A stretch of 31,580 nucleotides of DNA, from the NCBI RefSeq assembly GCF_004359215.1, contig NC_090610.1:10323505-10355084 (forward strand). The letters are read 5' to 3'. The stretch is from Bremia lactucae (Eukaryota; Oomycota; Peronosporomycetes; Peronosporales; Peronosporaceae). Each line of letters opens with the position of its first letter. The stretch's first letter is position 1. Below are positions 28,197 through 31,580 of the stretch, piece by piece. Under the pieces are notes generated by a model that was given only the letters and a program-made list of their open reading frames with translations, was not told the DNA's origin and searched no databases. Position numbers and translations under genes: made by a program.

Positions 28197-30643
28197 GATA
28201 CGGGGCATGAAGGCACGGGCATGCCCCCGAGGGCATGCCTCTTGCCATATTTCGTGCCCTTTTTAAGGGGGTTTAAAATATAGACATGCCTCTTTCCATA
28301 ATTAGTTGCCCTTTTTAAGGAGGCACAAAACATTAATAAAGCCTGCCTTCATTCTCCTCCCCTTCCGCTCATTGCTGCCGCCTGCAACATGCCCCTCCCA
28401 CCTCCTCCAAATGGCTTTGCTACCCCTCCTCCACCCAAGGTGCGTGCTGGACAAATTTTTACCGGTCTACCAACAAGGGCTCTAATAACCGCTGTGTATG
28501 CTGGGTATAAGCGTGAAGGTCACGCTTGCCTTGCTTCAAATCCAGGAGGTCGACTCGAGCCCTAAATTCGGCACGTGATGGCTCAAAACAGTGCTTAGTG
28601 TGGCTACTGCACCAGTGCAGTAGAGAAAAAAACAGAGAAGCTCCATCAGCATGTTTTACGTTGCGAGAACTGCCCTATTGCAGACAAAAGCTTATACCTG
28701 CAAGAAGTAGCTAAGGAAATCACCACCGCCATCCAACGGAAACGCCGCTGCCACTCAGATGTGGTAGATTCTGATGAGAGAGATAGTATTGGGAAAGCAC
28801 CTCAGATGTTGGCCCATCTTCTGCGAGTCGCGTGTACAGTTAAACAACGGAACGTCCCAGTGCACAACATCGTCGTATATAACAGAGTGTTGCCAGCTGG
28901 GTTGTCAAGCCACTGTCCCAGCAAAAGCTGAGGAGTAACATTCGGTTTTTCTCCAAGCAAGTGTCTATGACAATATTCCGTTTAGTTTTCCCGACAACAT
29001 CTATGTTAAAAAAGTTTATTAAAACCCTTTTACCAGGCTATTGCCCGCCGAGCAGTGAAATGCAACTCAATCGTCTTCTGACGGAGTGTTTTCAAAGCAT
29101 CTTCAGTATAAGCTGGTATTCCTTCCGACTTTTGAAAAGTTTTCCTTTCGCCTGGATGGATGGACAGACGCATCCGGATATTCTGCATATGCATTCATGC
29201 TATTGATAGAGAAGGAAGAGCAAGTGATGGAGATTGCAGACCTCTCTGGTCACCGTCATGCAGCCTTGGCTTTAAAGGAACAACTGGTGTTGGCAATTCT
29301 GAGAAATGACGGTCAGATGCAATCAGCAATCGCATGTGTATCCGACAACCCTCGTGTAATGATAAAGATGCGTAATGATGTAGAGGACGAGTTTCCCAAT
29401 ATCATATCTATTCGCTGCTGTTTGCATGCCTTCAATCTCCTTGCGAAAGATATAGCAGGATTTGGGGCTGTTATTCCAGTTTGTCGAGTAGACCAAAAGT
29501 TGGTTAATTTCTTCACGTCGTCCCATACATGGAAAAATACGCTGCAGAGATGGCACAAGGCGGAAGGTATCACCCGCTTCCTGAGCACCTTTTGTGAAAC
29601 TCGATGGTATTCTCTTGCCCAGATATGCCTTGAAGCATCAACATTTGAAGAAGGATTTCGATATTGTTTAGAGCAAAGCAGCAAAATCAAATATCCTTCA
29701 ATCAGTTATGCAGAAATACGAAACGCCATCATGAATCGTCATCATTTTGCAAATACTGACAGCCTCATCAAAGTTCTTAAGCCAGTCATTGATGCTATTG
29801 GCCGCCTTGAAGCTCGATACTGTAGTCTATCGGATGTTTTGAAAGAATCTATCCACATCCACCACACAATATCAAAAATGGATGTGGGAATATTGGATTC
29901 AAGAAGCACGTTCTCGCAGCATTTGGAAGACGAGTTAAAGAATTAGCTGATCCAATTTATTTCGTCAGCTTTTCCTCATTCCCACTTTCAAAAAGGTGGC
30001 CATTTCCAAAAATGAATGAGGACAGCCTAAAAAGAGCTTGTTTGAAACTGGCCAAGAAGTGGAAATTTACCAAACGTGAAACAGGCTTTTTATATAATGA
30101 ATCCATAAATGACAAACTGGGGACACTCCTTTTGATGAAACCAAATTTTTCAGAGAAGCGAAATTTGTCTGTCAACCTTGGCAAGAATTTACCGGAAATT
30201 CCCCAATACTGCGTCGTTTTGCCCTAAACGTTTGTGCTGTCGTGTTCCATGCAGCTGTTTGTGAGAGGGTATTCTCAGATTTGGGGCTTGTCAAGACGAA
30301 GCCCAGAAATCGCCTTGAAGTTAGCCGCCTTAACATGCTTGGGCAGCTTCGCAATGAACTACAACGGGAGGCTGGGAGAAAGAAGAAGGCCAAAGACCGA
30401 AAAGGAAAAATGATACCTACCACTGAAATTGAATGTTCTTCAATGGGAATTTTTTTATGATGATGATGAAACTGAGGTAGATGACGGTCAAGAAACTGCC
30501 ACTGAGCCATTGTGCGAGGAGCTTGAGGAAGTCAATTTTGAGCTTGATGAAGTATCTGCGATGGAAGAATACTTTGACTTTTAAGCCTATGAGAATAGTA
30601 TTAGTGACCTTGATGCAGAAAATGATGTTGAAAACAGCCCTTT
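28197..30643 (+). mobile_element. hAT DNA transposon, decayed
   Basis: Encloses a hAT transposase on the forward strand. The left part (28200-28340) has a palindrome built on GGCATGCC and two tandem copies of about 52 bp (CATGCCTCTT...CCCTTTTTAAGG), likely subterminal repeats. Terminal inverted repeats and an 8-bp target duplication cannot be confirmed, because the left end adjoins a cut LTR and the right end is cut by E6 at 30644. Confidence 0.75.
28389..30584 (+). pseudogene. hAT transposase (BED finger, core, dimerisation domain)
   Basis: From Met 28389 one frame gives a proline-rich start, then after two stops (28563, 28596) a BED-like zinc finger (CGYCTSAVEKKTEKLHQHV, then LRCENCP), open to 28931. 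The next part (28961-29206) has KKFIKTLLPGYCPPSSEMQL. After a frameshift the core at 29086-29946 has LDGWTDASGYSAY (first Asp), CVSDNPRVM (second Asp), CCLHAFNLLAKD and CETRWYS. Another shift near 29915 leads to ELADPIYF and on to 30227. The C-terminal dimerisation domain (VCAVVFHAAVCERVFSDLGL) follows in a third frame, then an acidic tail ending at 30584. Only a few lesions separate it from a full gene. Confidence 0.85.
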
Positions 30644-31094
30644 TGTAACGGAGCACTGCGACTTGTACTGTTTCAGTACAAGTCCACTTCACACTGCTTC
30701 AGTTGTGAGTGGTGCCTTTCGTTAGGTGACGTACACTGTACGTGCAGAGGAAGACTTCTCTTAAGACAAGTTAACTTAAGAGGGTAAAATGAAAACTGTA
30801 TTAATATAATTAAGTGTCTCTTAATCTATCTTTGTAAATGCTGACTTAACTATAACCTAATACTAAACATGTAAATGAATTCTTATCTATCTTATCTTGT
30901 AACTCTCTTTGATTACTTCGACAGCTGATTAGTCTGCGGAATAAATAGACATAATGGCCTATACCTATTTATGGATAAGAATTCTGGGTATTACTTTATA
31001 AAGTAGTATCCTCCAAATATTATCTACCTTTTAGATAATATATTAATTAAAAACCTTTAAGTGTTAATTTCATGTAACGAATCACCCCGTTACA
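30644..31094 (-). repeat. 3' LTR of E6 (451 bp)
   Basis: On the reverse strand it starts TGTAACGGGG at 31094 beside a PPT and ends GTTACA at 30644. It is close to the E2 LTRs, including the ACTTGTACTG/CAGTACAAGT hairpin. It is inserted at the end of the hAT sequence. The body of E6 lies to the right, mostly outside the window. Confidence 0.8.
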
Positions 31095-31107
31095 TCACCC
31101 CTCCCTT
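31095..31107 (-). promoter_or_regulatory. Polypurine tract of E6
   Basis: AAGGGAGGGGTGA on the reverse strand, directly before the LTR. It is almost the same as in E2 and shows that E6 pol should lie to the right on the reverse strand. Confidence 0.75.
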
Positions 31108-31213
31108 AAACGACAATCACTCTGAATGTCATTAGATGGAGTGGTCGCAATGTGACCACTTAATTTTTAAAATTATTTTGATTGGTCAGATCCATCATTT
31201 TAAATTCCATCGC

Positions 31214-31580
31214 ATGAAGAAACAATTCATGAGGGGTGATGATAGTGCTGCGCCTTCGGCTGCGGTTCGTACAGCCGCGGGTGACGCACTGCTATCTCTT
31301 GCGGTAGACGTTCCGTCTTACGTAGTGTCTTCCACTCGCACAACACTTGATGTTGCGAGTGCACGTGGTGATTCACCACGTGAATACGACCCCTCTTTGG
31401 AGGTCGACTACGAGTGCGAGTCGGATGAAGTGGCCGACTCGGGGAGAATGGAACAGTCGCCTGATATCCGTCAGGCGGCTGACTATGAGCCTTCGAATGA
31501 GAGGGCTCATTCTGATAGACGTGTAAACAGTCTATTTGGATCCGACGATGAGGATGATCCCTCATCGCCCGTACGATCTC
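31214..31580 (+). CDS. Antisense accessory ORF of E6, open to window edge
   Basis: Starts at Met 31214, 120 bp from the LTR edge (117 bp in E2), and stays open for 122 codons to the end of the window. After MKKQFMRGDD comes SAAPSAAVRTAAGDALLSLA, shared with E2, then a long acidic, Ser-rich part (YDPSLEVDYECESDEVADSG) and LFGSDDEDDPSSP. No signal peptide, membrane segment or known domain is recognised. It lies antisense to the inferred pol of E6. The whole stretch is made of consecutive short hairpins. Confidence 0.55.
   Translation, partial: MKKQFMRGDDSAAPSAAVRTAAGDALLSLAVDVPSYVVSSTRTTLDVASARGDSPREYDPSLEVDYECESDEVADSGRMEQSPDIRQAADYEPSNERAHSDRRVNSLFGSDDEDDPSSPVRS

Noticed and set aside
30644..31580. 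First reading of E6 (and E5, E2) as LTR followed by gag in the sense direction
   Set aside because: PBS and PPT positions give the opposite polarity, and true gag with CCHC is found beside the PBS in E2. The ORF next to the PPT is therefore antisense.
1..31580. Secreted RXLR or Crinkler-type effector genes
   Set aside because: I looked for a signal peptide followed by RXLR or LFLAK motifs and found none that could be supported.

Overview
The window looks like a transposon-rich segment of an oomycete-type nuclear genome (Phytophthora or downy-mildew-like). This is inferred from compact introns, Ty3/gypsy chromoviral elements with a typical stramenopile flavour, a copia element and a hAT element packed around one host gene. 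No rRNA, tRNA, CRISPR or prokaryotic operon signal was seen. A 100-N assembly gap lies at 548-647.

Layout, left to right. (E0) A reverse-strand gag/protease fragment runs 1-547. (E1) A long forward Ty3/gypsy chromovirus, 648-7196, carries gag, protease, RT, RNase H, integrase and chromodomain, all broken by frameshifts and stops. An antisense ORF, a polypurine tract and a 3' LTR follow. The one confident host gene is dynactin subunit 4 (p62), 7537-9171 reverse, with two short introns. (E2) A reverse Ty3/gypsy element, 9261-15860, has both LTRs, a PBS and gag-pol without the RT core. About 1.33 kb of its 3' end (9668-10994) has been inverted in place. Next come a forward copia LTR with PBS and gag start (16078-16494), a reverse copia gag-protease-integrase fragment (about 16790-18557), a forward Ty3 gag-protease fragment (E3, 18868-20345) and a reverse Ty3 element (E4, about 20346-25446). 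(E5) A forward mini-element, 26762-28196, has LTR, PBS, antisense ORF, PPT and a cut LTR. A decayed but readable hAT transposase lies at 28197-30643, and (E6) is the 3' LTR plus antisense ORF of a reverse element running off the right edge.

PBS (TGGTAGCACT...) and PPT (AAGGGAGG-type) positions fix the true polarity of the LTRs. With that polarity, four copies (E1, E2, E5, E6) carry an ORF on the strand opposite to pol, between the pol end or PBS and the PPT. In E2 and E6 its N-terminus starts at the same distance from the LTR and differs mostly at synonymous positions, so it may be a real antisense accessory gene.

The second unexplained signal is that E2, E6 and, less strongly, E1 are saturated with short near-perfect hairpins (arms 7-17 bp, loops mostly 3-10 nt), one after another through coding sequence. 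The hAT element and the host gene lack this. All calls come from reading the sequence; no database search was run.
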